A DNA stretch of 64,000 bases, taken from the NCBI GenBank assembly GCA_022376925.1, contig JAIOJX010000031.1, positions 141,192,854 to 141,256,853 on the forward strand, read 5' to 3'. Numbering within the stretch: the first letter of the stretch is position 1; every line of letters begins with the position of its first letter. Below the pieces are notes generated by a model. It was not told the origin of the DNA. It was given only the letters and a program-made list of their open reading frames with translations, and made no database searches. The position numbers and the translations under genes were made by a program. The DNA comes from Tragulus kanchil. Its lineage: Eukaryota > Chordata > Mammalia > Artiodactyla > Tragulidae. Shown here in pieces: positions 22,855 to 34,849 of this stretch.

Positions 22855-25032
22855 ATTACAGATTAACTCACGTTGCAGGCGTAACTCAGAGATGTGTACT
22901 CAGTTTCAAACCACCACAGTAAAGTGAATATCATGATAAAGTGAGTCACACTGTTATTTTATTTTTTTGGTTTCCCAATGCATTTAAAAGTTGTCTACAT
23001 TATAATGTAGGTTATTAAGTGTACAATAGCAGTGTTCTACAAAATGTGCATACTTAATTAAATACTTTATTGATGAGAAATGTTAACCATCATCTGACAA
23101 TGTCAAAACCTTCAATTTGTAAAAACCAAAATATTTACAAAAAAGTTTTTGAATTTTGTTGATCTTTTCAAAGAATCAACTTTTGATTTTATTGATTCTC
23201 TGCGTTTCTATTTTTTATTCTACTTAACTGACTCTAATAGTTATCATTTCCTTCCTTCTGCTAACTTTGGGTTTATTTTCTTCTTCTGTTTCTACTTCTT
23301 GAATTAAGAAGGTTAAGTTATTGATTTGAGATCTTTCTTCTTTTTAAATGTAGGCCTTTAAAGCTGTTTTGTCTCAAAATATTTTCTAGTCTCTCTTGCA
23401 ATTTCTTCTTTGGTCCATTGGTTATTTAGGAGTGGTTGTTTAATTTTAAGATGTATTCCCTTGTAGCTCAGCTGGTAAAGAATCCACCTGCAATGCAGGA
23501 GACCCCGGTTTGATACCCAGGCCGGGAAGATCCCCTGGAGAAGGAATAGGTTACCGACTCCAGTATTCTTGCCTGGAGAATTCCGTGGCTCACCCATGGG
23601 TTGCAATGTGTTGGATATGACTGAGCAGCTTTCACCCTTTTTCAGCCTAAAGCAGTTTTTTTTTTTTTTTAATTTATTCATTCATTTATTTATTTATTTT
23701 TGTACATGTATGTTCCCAGATCAATCAGATGCATATCCCTTGGCCCTCCCCCCACCCAGGTCCCCCCCCCCATCCCTCCAGACCATTGCTCCAAGTGGTT
23801 GTAGGTACTCCTATTCCCCTAGCACAATGACAATAGCTATCTTTTCTACACATGACAGTATAGGTTCCCATGTTACTCCCTCCCATAATAAATTTCCTCT
23901 TCAAAAAAGATAAGAAGATTGGTGCTAATTCTTCTTTAAATATTCAGTATAATTCATCAGCAAATCCATCTGGTCCTGGACTTTCCTTTGTTAGGAAGCT
24001 TTAATTACAGATTAACTCACGTTGCAGGCGTAACTCAGAGATGTGTACTCAGTTTCAAACCACCACAGTAAAGTGAATATCATGATAAAGTGAGTCACAC
24101 TGTTATTTTATTTTTTTGGTTTCCCAATGCATTTAAAAGTTGTCTACATTATAATGTAGGTTATTAAGTGTACAATAGCAGTGTTCTACAAAATGTGCAT
24201 ACTTAATTAAATACTTTATTGATGAGAAATGTTAACCATCATCTGACAATGTCAAAACCTTCAATTTGTAAAAACCAAAATATTTACAAAAAAGTTTTTG
24301 AATTTTGTTGATCTTTTCAAAGAATCAACTTTTGATTTTATTGATTCTCTGCGTTTCTATTTTTTATTCTACTTAACTGACTCTAATAGTTATCATTTCC
24401 TTCCTTCTGCTAACTTTGGGTTTATTTTCTTCTTCTGTTTCTACTTCTTGAATTAAGAAGGTTAAGTTATTGATTTGAGATCTTTCTTCTTTTTAAATGT
24501 AGGCCTTTAAAGCTGTTTTGTCTCAAAATATTTTCTAGTCTCTCTTGCAATTTCTTCTTTGGTCCATTGGTTATTTAGGAGTGGTTGTTTAATTTTAAGA
24601 TGTATTCCCTTGTAGCTCAGCTGGTAAAGAATCCACCTGCAATGCAGGAGACCCCGGTTTGATACCCAGGCCGGGAAGATCCCCTGGAGAAGGAATAGGT
24701 TACCGACTCCAGTATTCTTGCCTGGAGAATTCCGTGGCTCACCCATGGGTTGCAATGTGTTGGATATGACTGAGCAGCTTTCACCCTTTTTCAGCCTAAA
24801 GCAGTTTTTTTTTTTTTTAATTTATTCATTCATTTATTTATTTATTTTTGTACATGTATGTTCCCAGATCAATCAGATGCATATCCCTTGGCCCTCCCCC
24901 CACCCCGGTCCCCCCCCTCCCTCCAGACCATTGCTCCAAGTGGTTGTAGGTACTCCTATTCCCCTAGCACAATGACAATAGCTATCTTTTCTACACATGA
25001 CAGTATAGGTTCCCATGTTACTCCCTCCCATT
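22744..25032 (+). repeat. Tandem direct duplication D8, unit about 1.15 kb
   Basis: Copies are 22744-23887 and 23893-25032. The unit spans old L1, a Bov-tA and the 3' end of the young L1, so the duplication postdates the L1 insertion or is artificial. Differences are homopolymer and C-run lengths near 23752-23775 against 24896-24916. It overlaps D7 at 22744-22854. Confidence 0.95.
24606..24784 (+). mobile_element. Bov-tA SINE
   Basis: tRNA-like head 'cccttgtagctcagctggta', then 'aatccacctgcaatgcagga' and the 'ctccagtattcttgcctgga' body, with a shortened BovB-like end. Inserted into old L1. Assembly copy 23457-23635. Confidence 0.9.
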
Positions 25033-28000
25033 GTTCGGTCTCCACAATGTCTTTATGTCTATTCTCTGTTTTTTCATGAGTTCACTGTGTGTGTTATCAT
25101 GACCATCTTACTAGATCCCATATATATGAGTTAGTAAACTATACTTGTCTTTCTCTTTTTGACTTACTTCACTTTTTATGATAGGTTCTAAAGCCAGCCA
25201 CCTCATTAGGACTGAGTCTTCTGCATTTCTTTTAACAGCTGAGTAGTATTCCATTGTATATATGTACCAGAGCTTCTGGATCCATTCCTTTGTCGATGGA
25301 CATCTAGGTTGCTTCCATGTTCTGGCTATTGTATAGAGAGCTGCAATGAACATTGGGGTACAGGTGCCTCTTTCAGTTTTGATTTCATCAGGATATAGGC
25401 CTAATAGTGGGATTGCTGGGTCATAGGGTGCTTCTATTTTTAGTTTTTTAAGGAATCTCCATATTGTCTTCCATAGAGGTTGTATTAATTTACATTCCCA
25501 CCAGCAATGCAAGAGGGTTCCCTTTTCTCCACACCCTCTCCAGCATTTGTTGTCTGTCGATTTGTTGATGATGGCCATTCTGACAGGTGTGAGGTGGTAT
25601 CTCATTATGGTTTTAATTTGCATTTCTCTAATAATAAGCGAGGTTGAGCATCGTTTCATGTGCTTTTGGACCATTTGTATGTCCTCTTTGGAGAGGCGTC
25701 TCTTTAGATCTTTTTCCCATTTTTTGATTGGGCTGCTCATTTTCCCTGTGCTGAGTTGTCTGAGTTGCTTGTAGATTTTGGAGATTAATTCTTTGTCTGT
25801 TGTTTCATTTGCTATGATTTTCTCCCACTCTGTGGGGTGTCTGTTGAACTTTTTTGTAATTTCTTTTGCTGTACAAAAGCTTTTAAGTTTCATGAGGTCC
25901 CATATGTTCATTTTTCTTTTCAGTTCTGCTATTTTAGTTGGTGGGTCAGAGAAGATCTTGCTTTGATTGATGTCCTTGAGGGTTTTGCCTATATTCTCCT
26001 CTAAGAGTTTGATGGTTTCTGGTCTTACACTGAGGTCTTTAATCCATTTTGAGTTGATCTTAGTGTATGGTGTCAGGGAATGTTCCAATTTCATTTTTTT
26101 GCATGTAGCTGTCCAATTCTCCCAGCACCACTTGTTAAAGAGACTGTCTTTGTCCCATTTTATAGTTTCTCCTCCTTTATCAAAAATAAGGTACCCATAG
26201 GTGCGTGGGTTGATCTCTGGGTTCTCAATCTTGTTCCATTGATCTATAGTTCTGTTTTTGTGCCAGTACCATACTGTCTTGATAACTGTTGCTTTGTAGT
26301 AGAGTCTGAAGTTAGGAGGCTGATCCTCCAACTCCATTTTTCTTCCTCAGGATTGCTTTGGCTATTCGAGGTCTTCTGTGTTCCATATGAACTGTGTTAT
26401 TATTTGGTCTAGTTTTGTCAAATATGTCAGTGGTAGTTGAATAGGTATTGCATTGAATCTGTAGATGATATTTGGAAGTATGGTCATTTTCACAATATTG
26501 ATTCTTCCAATCCAGGAACATGGAATATCTCTCCATCTGTTTAAGTCTTCTTTAATGTCTCTCATGAGTGTCTTGTAATTTTCTGTGTACAATTCTTTTG
26601 TTTCTTTGGGTAGGTTTATTCCTAGATATTTGATTCTTTTGGTTGCAATGGTAAAGGGGATTGCCTCTTTGATTTCATTTTCTGATTTTTCATTGTTTGT
26701 GTATAGGAATGCCAGTGACTTCTGTGTGTTGACTTTATATCCTGCAACTTTGCTGAATTCATTGATTAGTTCTAGTAGCTTTGTAACCGTGTCTTTGGGA
26801 TTTTCTATGTATGTCCTCTTTGGAGAGGCGTCTCTTTAGATCTTTTTCCCATTTTTTGATTGGGCTGCTCATTTTCCCTGTGCTGAGTTGTCTGAGTTGC
26901 TTGTAGATTTTGGAGATTAATTCTTTGTCTGTTGTTTCATTTGCTATGATTTTCTCCCACTCTGTGGGGTGTCTGTTGAACTTTTTTGTAATTTCTTTTG
27001 CTGTACAAAAGCTTTTAAGTTTCATGAGGTCCCATATGTTCATTTTTCTTTTCAGTTCTGCTATTTTAGTTGGTGGGTCAGAGAAGATCTTGCTTTGATT
27101 GATGTCCTTGAGGGTTTTGCCTATATTCTCCTCTAAGAGTTTGATGGTTTCTGGTCTTACACTGAGGTCTTTAATCCATTTTGAGTTGATCTTAGTGTAT
27201 GGTGTCAGGGAATGTTCCAATTTCATTTTTTTGCATGTAGCTGTCCAATTCTCCCAGCACCACTTGTTAAAGAGACTGTCTTTGTCCCATTTTATAGTTT
27301 CTCCTCCTTTATCAAAAATAAGGTACCCATAGGTGCGTGGGTTGATCTCTGGGTTCTCAATCTTGTTCCATTGATCTATAGTTCTGTTTTTGTGCCAGTA
27401 CCATACTGTCTTGATAACTGTTGCTTTGTAGTAGAGTCTGAAGTTAGGGAGGCTGATCCACCAACTCCATTTTTCTTCCTCAGGATTGCTTTGGCTATTC
27501 GAGGTCTTCTGTGTTTCCATATGAACTGTGTTATTATTTGGTCTAGTTCTGTGAATAATGTCAGTGGTAGTTGAATAGGTATTGCATTGAATCTGTAGAT
27601 GATATTTGGAAGTATGGTCATTTTCACAATATTGATTCTTCCAATCCAGGAACATGGAATATCTCTCCATCTGTTTAAGTCTTCTTTAATGTCTCTCATG
27701 AGTGTCTTGTAATTTTCTGTGTACAATTCTTTTGTTTCTTTGGGTAGGTTTATTCCTAGATATTTGATTCTTTTGGTTGCAATGGTAAAGGGGATTGCCT
27801 CTTTGATTTCATTTTCTGATTTTTCATTGTTTGTGTATAGGAATGCCAGTGACTTCTGTGTGTTGACTTTATATCCTGCAACTTTGCTGAATTCATTGAT
27901 TAGTTCTAGTAGCTTTGTAACCGTGTCTTTGGGATTTTCTATGTATAATATCATGTCGTCTGCAAAAAGAGAGAGCTTGACTTCTTCCTTTCCAATCTGG

Positions 28001-28291
28001 ATTCCTTTGATTTCTTTCTCTTGTCTTATTGCTGTTGCTAGGACTTCCAGGACTATGTTGAATAGCAGTGGTGAAAGTGGGCACCCCTGTCTTGTTCCTG
28101 ATCTTAGAGGGAATGCTTTCAGTTTTTCACCATTAACAATAATGTTCGCTGTAGGTTTCTCATAGATGGCTTTTATTATGTTGAGATAGGTTCCTTCTAT
28201 GCCCATTTTCTGAAGAGTTTTGATCATAAATGGATGTTGTACTTTGTCGAAGGCTTTTTCTGCATCTATTGAGATGATCATGTGATTTTTG
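24805..28291 (-). mobile_element. Younger 5'-truncated L1 with ORF2 C-terminal half
   Basis: The 3' end is the poly-T at 24805. The 5' end is at 28291. A target-site duplication 'taaagcagttttt' begins at 24797 and recurs at 28292. 3' UTR spans about 24805-25110. ORF2 runs leftward from 28281 to 25111. It starts just before the reverse transcriptase DAEKAFD motif and keeps [15 protein letters not shown] and FADDMILY. The C-terminal region ends in LLTHIYGI. The ORF is frameshifted near 27455. Removing duplication D9 leaves about 2.35 kb, with some 680 ORF2 codons out of the usual 1270 or so. The endonuclease domain and ORF1 are missing, so it is not autonomous. Confidence 0.92.
25678..27943 (+). 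repeat. Tandem direct duplication D9, unit about 1.13 kb, inside the L1
   Basis: Copies are 25678-26809 and 26810-27943, abutting at 'ttttctatgta'. Mismatches gather at the end of the first copy (26305-26440 against 27440-27570), with deleted Gs and a 'tttgtcaaa' against 'tctgtgaat' change. It splits ORF2 artificially. Confidence 0.95.
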
Positions 28292-28394
28292 TAAAGCAGT
28301 TTTTAAAAGCATTTCTTTTTTGTAATGCTGGTCTGCTCACAATGAATTCTCTATGCTTCTATTTATTTGAAAATATCTTTATTGTATCCCTGTT

Positions 28395-28490
28395 TTTTTA
28401 TTATTACTAAATTGTTTTTATTTTACTTTTATAGAGTTTTTTTGTTTACTCTTATACATAAATCTGAATCAATCATATTGCACCCTTATT
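28395..28490 (-). mobile_element. Severely 5'-truncated L1 (3' UTR tail only)
   Basis: Antisense L1 3' end: AT-rich tail, 'attttacttttatagagttt', 'gtttactcttatacataaat'. The 5' break is just 3' of the G-rich tract. Target-site duplication is unclear. Confidence 0.6.
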
Positions 28491-28557
28491 TTTGAAGGAT
28501 ATTCTTGCTAGATATATTAATACAACTCTGGATTGATTTTTTTTCTTGTAGCATCTT

Positions 28558-28728
28558 TTTTATTTTTTTTAATTAGTATTTACTTATTTGGCTGTGCTGG
28601 GTCTTAGTTTGGGAACCTGGAATCTTTAGTTGCAACATGTGGGATCTAGTTCCCTGACCAAGGATCAAACCCAGGCCCCCTGCTCTGGGAGCACAGAGTC
28701 TTAGCCACTGGACCACCAGGGAAATCCC
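28558..28728 (-). mobile_element. CHR-2-like SINE with clear target-site duplication
   Basis: Antisense CHR: 'tttggctgtgctgggtctta', 'acatgtgggatctagttccc', 'ccaaggatcaaacccaggcc', ending 'ggaccaccagggaaatccc'. Exact 16-bp target-site duplication 'tttcttgtagcatctt' at 28542-28557 and 28729-28744. Confidence 0.93.
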
Positions 28729-29454
28729 TTTCTTGTAGCATCTTAAAGATGTAATTTCTATTTTTTCTTATCTTCATGTTTTATGATGAGATTACTTATC
28801 AACTATATAATTATGCATGTATCTTCTCTACTTTTTAGATATATTTTTAAATGTATTTAGTGTTTTGATTATGAATTGCCCATGTATGGCTTTCTTGTAT
28901 TTATATTTGTGTTGGGATCTCCTGAGCTTCTTCGATCTCTCAGCTGATACTTTTCATCAAATTTGGAAAATATTCTTTCAAATACTTTTCTTTCTCTCCT
29001 ATCCTTCTAGAATTCTGATGACATTTATTTTTGACTACTTAATATTGTTCTATAGTAGCTGAGGTTCAGTTAATTTTTTAAAGTTTTTTTTTTTTTTCCT
29101 GCCTCTGTTCTTCAAATTGGGTGATTTCTACGGATCTGTCTTCAGGTTTCCTGGCTTTCTTCTACTACCTCCCATCTGACTTTAAGACCATCCAGAGAAT
29201 ATTTCATTTCACTTGTGAAACTTCTCAATTCCAGAATTTCCATTTGATTCTCTTTTATGGTTTGTACTTGTGGGTCCTCAGTTTTTAACCTCTCCATGTT
29301 TATATTCTCCTTTAAATTCTTTAACAGGTATATATACATGCTTAAAAGTCTTTGGTTGTGAATTCTAAATTCTAAATATTTCAAAATTGATTTCTATTAT
29401 TTGCTGTCTCCTTGATTTTGGATCATTTTTCCTGTGTGCTTTTTCATTTGTCTC

Positions 29455-29711
29455 TTTTTTTTGGGGGCCACTTCTATTGATCTTTCATCTGTTTATCTTT
29501 GTTCCTTGGCCCGCGTGGGTCTCCCATCGCGGCAGCCTCTGTTGTCGCAGAGCACCGGCTCTGGGCGCATGCGCTCCAGGGCTCCGGCTCGGTAGTTGGA
29601 CACATCGGTCCAGCTGCTCCACGGCACGTGGGATCTTCCCAGGCCAGGGATCGAACCGGTGCCCCTTGCACTGCAAGGCGGTGTCCTTACTCACTGGACC
29701 ACCAGGGAAGT
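29455..29711 (-). mobile_element. CHR-related SINE, recurrent form 'C'
   Basis: Body with 'gcgcatgcgctccagggctc', 'gtagttggacacatcggtcc' and 'ggccagggatcgaaccggtg', head 'ggaccaccagggaag'. Flanked by a short direct repeat 'tcatttgt' (29444-29451 and 29713-29720). Confidence 0.85.
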
Positions 29712-30369
29712 TCTCATTTGTTTGTTTTGCTTTGTTTTTCTTTTGCACAGGTAACAATTTTTTACTGTATTTTTGGATAATTTGGATCTTGCTGTTTTCT
29801 TTAAAGTGGCGCTGAGTTTTATTCCAGCAGTTAAATTGGTTAAATTATTGGTGGATTCTCTTGACTCTGTTAGGTTCTATTTTATTTTTTACAGAGTGTT
29901 GTTTCCTGCCACACATGGACCCGAATCCGCCGCAGGTGTACACACGTCCCCCTTGATTTTATTTTTTTGTTACACTGTATCTAGGTAGGTTTTGTCTTTA
30001 GCCTTAGGGCCTGGCCCTCACTTTGGAATGTGGTTCTTCGAATGCATAGACTTTCTGATTTCTCAGCTTTGTGCCTGAGGTGTTCAGTGTGAGTCTTTTC
30101 ACTCTAGCTGGGCCAGAACTCCCTGCGTGTTATAACTTCTGCCGTCCAGCCAGCGGCCTTCGTCATTGGCTCTCCACTAGCCTTGCAGAGCCTGGTTCTG
30201 CACATGTACAACACCTCTGTTTGCCAAAGAGCTTCGGGGAATCCCAACACAAGTTTATGATTCTCAGCTTTTAAGCTTTTCTGATTCTCTACTTCAGTGC
30301 CCAAGGGGAAAAGTTGAAAAAAGGAGAACACTCTTCCACTGTCTTCCTTACCATGCCATGGTAACACAC

Positions 30370-30530
30370 TTAGGGCAACGTCCCTAATTTTTCCTCGCTT
30401 CAGTTTCATCATCTGCAAAGTGGCAATGACAGCGGTAACAACTGAGGATTAAATGAGACGATACATGTAATGTACTTAGAGCAGTGCTTAGCCCGTAGTG
30501 GATACTACGTAAGAATTACCTGCTTTTTCC
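30370..30530 (+). mobile_element. MIR SINE remnant
   Basis: Sense MIR: 'cgcttcagtttcatcatctg', 'gaggattaaatgagacgata', 'agagcagtgcttagcccgta'. One of the clearest MIRs in the window. Confidence 0.85.
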
Positions 30531-31680
30531 CTCCTGGCCCCACAGAACTCATCTGTGGCACATTCACAGTGCAGCAGCCCTTAGAACACAAGGCTTCATG
30601 ATGAAAGAGGATTATTCTGGGCCCTTTTCCTGAGCTGCGTGAGAAGGTCTTTGGGTTCTCCACAGATCAGGAAGGTAATCACATTCTAGAAGAATCCACT
30701 CTAGTGAATGGGTTCTTCCGAGGAACCAGCTAGGTTCCCTTGGAGTCACCGTTTGCAAAGGCTCTTTCACTGCCTCTGGGAAGCCCTCTCTGATTGTGTA
30801 GATTCGGGAATTACATGGGATGAGATTACACGGATTACTTGAGGCATCTGGGTACTTTGGGGGTACTTGATAGCCATTGTTGTCTCAAGGAATTCCTCTT
30901 CTTGAGATCCTACTGATGTCCAATCTATTTCTTGCTTTCCTGAAATTCCTTTTTTTTAACCTGGAATTTTATAAAGACCATAGGAAATTTCACTGCAAAT
31001 ACTGACCTCTCTAAATGAGGGATATCGACTCCTCTTCTCAAGGGGATAGGGTAGGAGCTTCTGTCTGAATCCGCTCTGGATAGCTGCCTGTTCTTGCTGA
31101 CTCGCATGTGTCCGTGTTCAGGCTTGAATGGATGGGCCTGATCTGTGTGGCCTTCAGTTTCTGAAATGCACTCATGGCTTGTCTCCATTTCTTTTAGAAC
31201 CACATGAGAATATTCTCTTTCATAAAACCAGAAGAGTCAGACAGATTCGTGGAACGTTTACCTATGTTCTGCCCAAAGCTGCTCAGCATTAGGCCTCTAT
31301 TCCCGGGGCCACATTAACGGAGTATTCATGCCTGGGTCTCTGTCCCAGCCTGTGCCCAGACGACTGCTAGTTCCAAAGACCCTGGCTGGAGCTCTCCAGT
31401 CAGAGAAGGTTTGGGAACTATGGGCTGACCTCAGTGAGACAGGACTGTTTCTTGCAGAATTACTCTTCCTCTGCTCACTGACGTTGTGACTCTTCTGTAT
31501 GTAGGAATCAGCGTTTTGTGGTGTGTCGAGATCTTCCGTGGGCATCTTTTGGTGGGCTTTGCGCTCTGTCCAGCTCACCTGGGGAAATACTGGATGCGAG
31601 TCCTAAGAACTGTAGTTTGCCTTTGGAGAAGTTGAGTACTGATGACTAATGTATGTATATGTGTGTGTGTTTTTCTGTTT
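30531..31680. other. Single-copy DNA, unassigned
   Basis: About 1.15 kb with no duplication, no gene and no repeat I can name. Composition is ordinary. Open frames are short and without domains. A short (GT)n run lies near 31657-31671. Confidence 0.5.
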
Positions 31681-31693
31681 AGCCCTTTTTTTC

Positions 31694-31962
31694 TTTTAAA
31701 CCTTTTTTTGGGAGGGGGCCACTTCTATTGATCTTTCGTTTATTTATCTTTGTTCTTTGGCCTGTGGGCCTCCCATCGCAGTGGCCTCTGTTGCTGCAGA
31801 GTACCAGCTCTGGGCGTATGTGCTCCAGAGCTCCGGCTCAGTAATTAGACACATCGGTCCAGCCACTCCGCGGCACATGGGATCTTCCCAGGCCAGGGAT
31901 AGAACTGGCGCCCCTTACACTGCAAGGCGGTGCCCTTACACACTGGACCACCAGGGAAGCCC
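31694..31962 (-). mobile_element. CHR-related SINE, recurrent form 'C'
   Basis: Body with 'gcgtatgtgctccagagctc', 'gtaattagacacatcggtcc', 'ggccagggatagaactggcg', head 'ggaccaccagggaagccc'. A poly-T run follows outside the head at 31963-31981. Confidence 0.85.
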
Positions 31963-32292
31963 TCTTTTTTTTTTTTTTTTTCAGCTGGTGATCATAGGTA
32001 TTCTCCCGGGAAGTGACTAGCCTGCCGCCCGGTGCTCCTTTCACACAGCGAAGCCACACGCTGCTGTGTTGGACTCCGCCACGACAGAGGCTCCCAGTAG
32101 TCTTCTTGTGATTTTTTGTTCTATAACACTGAGGCCAGGTCCCCGTATGTAAGAATGGGTACAGACATTTGGCAGGAAAAAAGGGACACAGACCACCAAG
32201 TTTCACCTCATGCTTTAGGCGGTCCCATCATGCCAAACTCTGGGGTGATCCCTGGACCCTGAGAACTGGGAGGCCCTCAGAGGCCATGGCAT
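31963..32292. other. Short single-copy stretch, unassigned
   Basis: A poly-T run, then mixed DNA without a recognisable gene or repeat. Confidence 0.4.
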
Positions 32293-32395
32293 TCAACACT
32301 TTCACTTGGAAAATGGGGAAACGGAGGCCAAGGGAGGGGAGGCGTGTACTAGGTTTGGCAGAATCAGAGGTCTTTGGAATGCCCAGTGGTGAGTG

Positions 32396-32602
32396 TGTGT
32401 TAGTCTCTCAGTCATGTTCGACTCTTGCCCACCCCATGGGCTGTAGCCCGCCAGACTCCTGTGTGCATGGAATTCTCTAGACAAGAAGACTGGAGTGGAT
32501 TGCCATTTCCTCCTCCAGGGGTTCTTCCCAACCCAGGGATTGAACCCAGGTCTCCTGCATTGCAGGCAGATTCTTTACCATCTGAGCCACCAGGAAGCCC
32601 AG
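32396..32602 (-). mobile_element. Bov-tA SINE
   Basis: Antisense: 'gttagtctctcagtcatgtt', 'atgggctgtagcccgccaga', 'gggattgaacccaggtctcc', head 'tctgagccaccaggaagccc'. Copy at 33482-33688. Confidence 0.92.
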
Positions 32603-32635
32603 GTGTAACGTCCGGGTATAAGCCTATAGAAGAGG

Positions 32636-32800
32636 GTTTCTCAGATGAGGCTGCATTTTAGCATCAGCTGGGGAACTTTTCAAAATCCTGGTGTCTGGGA
32701 TGCATCCAGAGCAGTGAAGTCAGAAGCTTGCGAGCAAGATCCGGGCATGAGTGGTTTGTAAATCTCCCCAGCGATCCCCTGTACTTCAGAGAGCATTCCT
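32636..32800 (+). mobile_element. MER20-like hAT-Charlie element
   Basis: 'gggtttctcagatgaggctg', 'tagcatcagctggggaactt' and 'aaaatcctggtgtctggga' follow the MER20 order. Diverged and incomplete. Copy at 33722-33886. Family name from memory. Confidence 0.5.
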
Positions 32801-33383
32801 ACTCAGAAGCCCCGGGGGTCGCAGAGCTATGTCAGGGGTGCTGTGCGGCAGCACAGGGCAGGGAATCCCCAGGCTCTCCTGTTGCTTCTTTCTCAAAGCA
32901 TCTCTGCTTGCATCCATTCAATAGTCACTCCCCGATAAAATATAACTAGAAGGAAAGCCCTCCTTGCGCTTTTCCATGTCAACCCTTCCCACTTCACTGA
33001 TGGGAATCTGCTGAACCTCATGAAAGCCTCTGACACAACCAGATTTGAACCCCATCTCTTGCCCCGCAGCCCAGGCTCTGCAGTCCCCTCTCGCCCTCCA
33101 ATTCTTTCCTCTTTAAAGGACTGAACACCCCGCAAGTCATCCTCAAGCCTCCTCACATTTCCTTGTAATCCCCTCTGGCAGGGCCACGTGCTCCTGTGGA
33201 CCCACTTCTTTGTTTGGGGTTCTGCACATTCATCAAGGTTGGCCGGGGGTCACGGGGCTCCTCGGGTATAAAGCTTATGTTGGGGGCTGCGAGTTGGGGC
33301 TAGGGGAGCAACTGACATCGAATTAGCCTTCATTTTAAGTTCTGATGCGGCAATTATGACTTCTGAATAGCGGTGGTGAGCAG
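32801..33383. other. Single-copy DNA inside D10, unassigned
   Basis: No gene is visible. It has several short G-rich tracts near 33240-33310. Its copy is at 33887-34463. Confidence 0.45.
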
Positions 33384-34463
33384 TCAACACTTTCACTTGG
33401 AAAATGGGAACGGAGGCCAAGGGAGAGGCGTGTACTAGGTTTGGCAGAATCAGAGGTCTTTGGAATGCCCAGTGGTGAGTGTGTGTTAGTCTCTCAGTCA
33501 TGTTCGACTCTTGCCCACCCCATGGGCTGTAGCCCGCCAGACTCCTGTGTGCATGGAATTCTCTAGACAAGAAGACTGGAGTGGATTGCCATTTCCTCCT
33601 CCAGGGGTTCTTCCCAACCCAGGGATTGAACCCAGGTCTCCTGCATTGCAGGCAGATTCTTTACCATCTGAGCCACCAGGAAGCCCAGGTGTAACGTCCG
33701 GGTATAAGCCTATAGAAGAGGGTTTCTCAGATGAGGCTGCATTTTAGCATCAGCTGGGGAACTTTTCAAAATCCTGGTGTCTGGGATGCATCCAGAGCAG
33801 TGAAGTCAGAAGCTTGCGAGCAAGATCCGGGCATGAGTGGTTTGTAAATCTCCCCAGCGATCCCCTGTACTTCAGAGAGCATTCCTACTCAGAAGCCCCG
33901 GGGGTCGCAGAGCTATGTCAGGGGTGCTGTGCGGCAGCACAGGGCAGGGAATCCCCAGGCTCTCCTGTTGCTTCTTTCTCAAAGCATCTCTGCTTGCATC
34001 CATTCAATAGTCACTCCCCGATAAAATATAACTAGAAGGAAAGCCCTCCTTGCGCTTTTCCATGTCAACCCTTCCCACTTCACTGATGGGAATCTGCTGA
34101 ACCTCATGAAAGCCTCTGACACAACCAGATTTGAACCCCATCTCTTGCCCCGCAGCCCAGGCTCTGCAGTCCCCTCTCGCCCTCCAATTCTTTCCTCTTT
34201 AAAGGACTGAACACCCCGCAAGTCATCCTCAAGCCTCCTCACATTTCCTTGTAATCCCCTCTGGCAGGGCCACGTGCTCCTGTGGACCCACTTCTTTGTT
34301 TGGGGTTCTGCACATTCATCAAGGTTGGCCGGGGGTCACGGGGCTCCTCGGGTATAAAGCTTATGTTGGGGGCTGCGAGTTGGGGCTAGGGGAGCAACTG
34401 ACATCGAATTAGCCTTCATTTTAAGTTCTGATGCGGCAATTATGACTTCTGAATAGCGGTGGT

Positions 34464-34562
34464 GGTTACTGAGGATGGTCGCCTAAGCAGTGCACGTAAT
34501 TATTATAATTACTGTGTACCTAATGATGCCTAATAAGGAGCAACACCACACAGAGGCACGGT
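34464..34562. promoter_or_regulatory. Candidate AT-rich regulatory element
   Basis: The stretch 'acgtaattattataattact' (34494-34513) forms a near-palindromic pair of TAATTA-type homeodomain sites, followed by 'cctaatgatgcctaataagg'. No repeat family is recognised. Conservation is unknown. Confidence 0.35.
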
Positions 34563-34849
34563 GGCTGCTCAGCCTGGTGGTCTAGGCTCGGAGGGGAAGC
34601 AGCTGGGGTTCTCATGCCTGCGTGAGGCTTTTACAGCACCCGCTGGGCTGCCTGTCCGCTGAAAACCGGGGGTTGCAGCATGCGCCGGAAGAGAAAATTC
34701 CTGGGAAAGAATGTGCTGGCGTCAGCTCAGAGGCAACACAGTGTGGACGTGGCTGAACGGAAGCCATCCTTCTTCGGCCATTGAATTCACCATCTTAGAT
34801 TCATGCTAATTCCCAGTCCTCAAGGAATCCGCTTAAGAATGGAGGCATG
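34563..34849. other. Short single-copy stretch, unassigned
   Basis: Nothing recognisable apart from ordinary mixed-composition DNA. Confidence 0.4.

Larger units (their letters stand above)
19601..23640 (-). mobile_element. Block of old L1 fragments, antisense
   Basis: AT-rich antisense L1. 19601-19920 is ORF2-like. 19930-20870 is 3' UTR and ORF2 end ('ttagcataatg', 'tggctgcatcatttgacatt'). 20870-22900 and 23100-23460 are ORF2-like, with 'tcatcagcaaatccatctgg' and 'ggtccattggttatttagga'. All frames are broken. Several L1 ages are probably mixed. It includes the D7 and part of the D8 duplications. Confidence 0.7.
28500..30250 (-). mobile_element. Old L1 (L1M-type) remnant with nested SINEs
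   Basis: Low-similarity antisense L1. Recognisable pieces are 29110-29290 ('gggtgatttctacggatctg', 'cagaatttccatttgattct') and 29800-29880. 29885-29960 is a small younger L1 3' piece ('acagagtgttgtttcctgcc'). Two CHR SINEs are nested. Confidence 0.45.
32293..34463 (+). repeat. Tandem direct duplication D10, unit about 1.09 kb
   Basis: Copies are 32293-33383 and 33384-34463. The second begins with deletions ('aaaatgggaacgg' against 'aaaatggggaaacgg', 'ggagaggcg' against 'ggaggggaggcg') and is then identical to the first over most of its length. Confidence 0.95.

Noticed and set aside
23461..23530. tRNA-like sequence with A- and B-box-like blocks
   Set aside because: It is the head of a Bov-tA SINE, repeated in many other places, not a functional tRNA gene.
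25111..28281. Long minus-strand frames (301 and 408 codons) as a gene
   Set aside because: They are L1 ORF2 with the usual reverse transcriptase motifs, 5'-truncated and frameshifted, bounded by target-site duplications.
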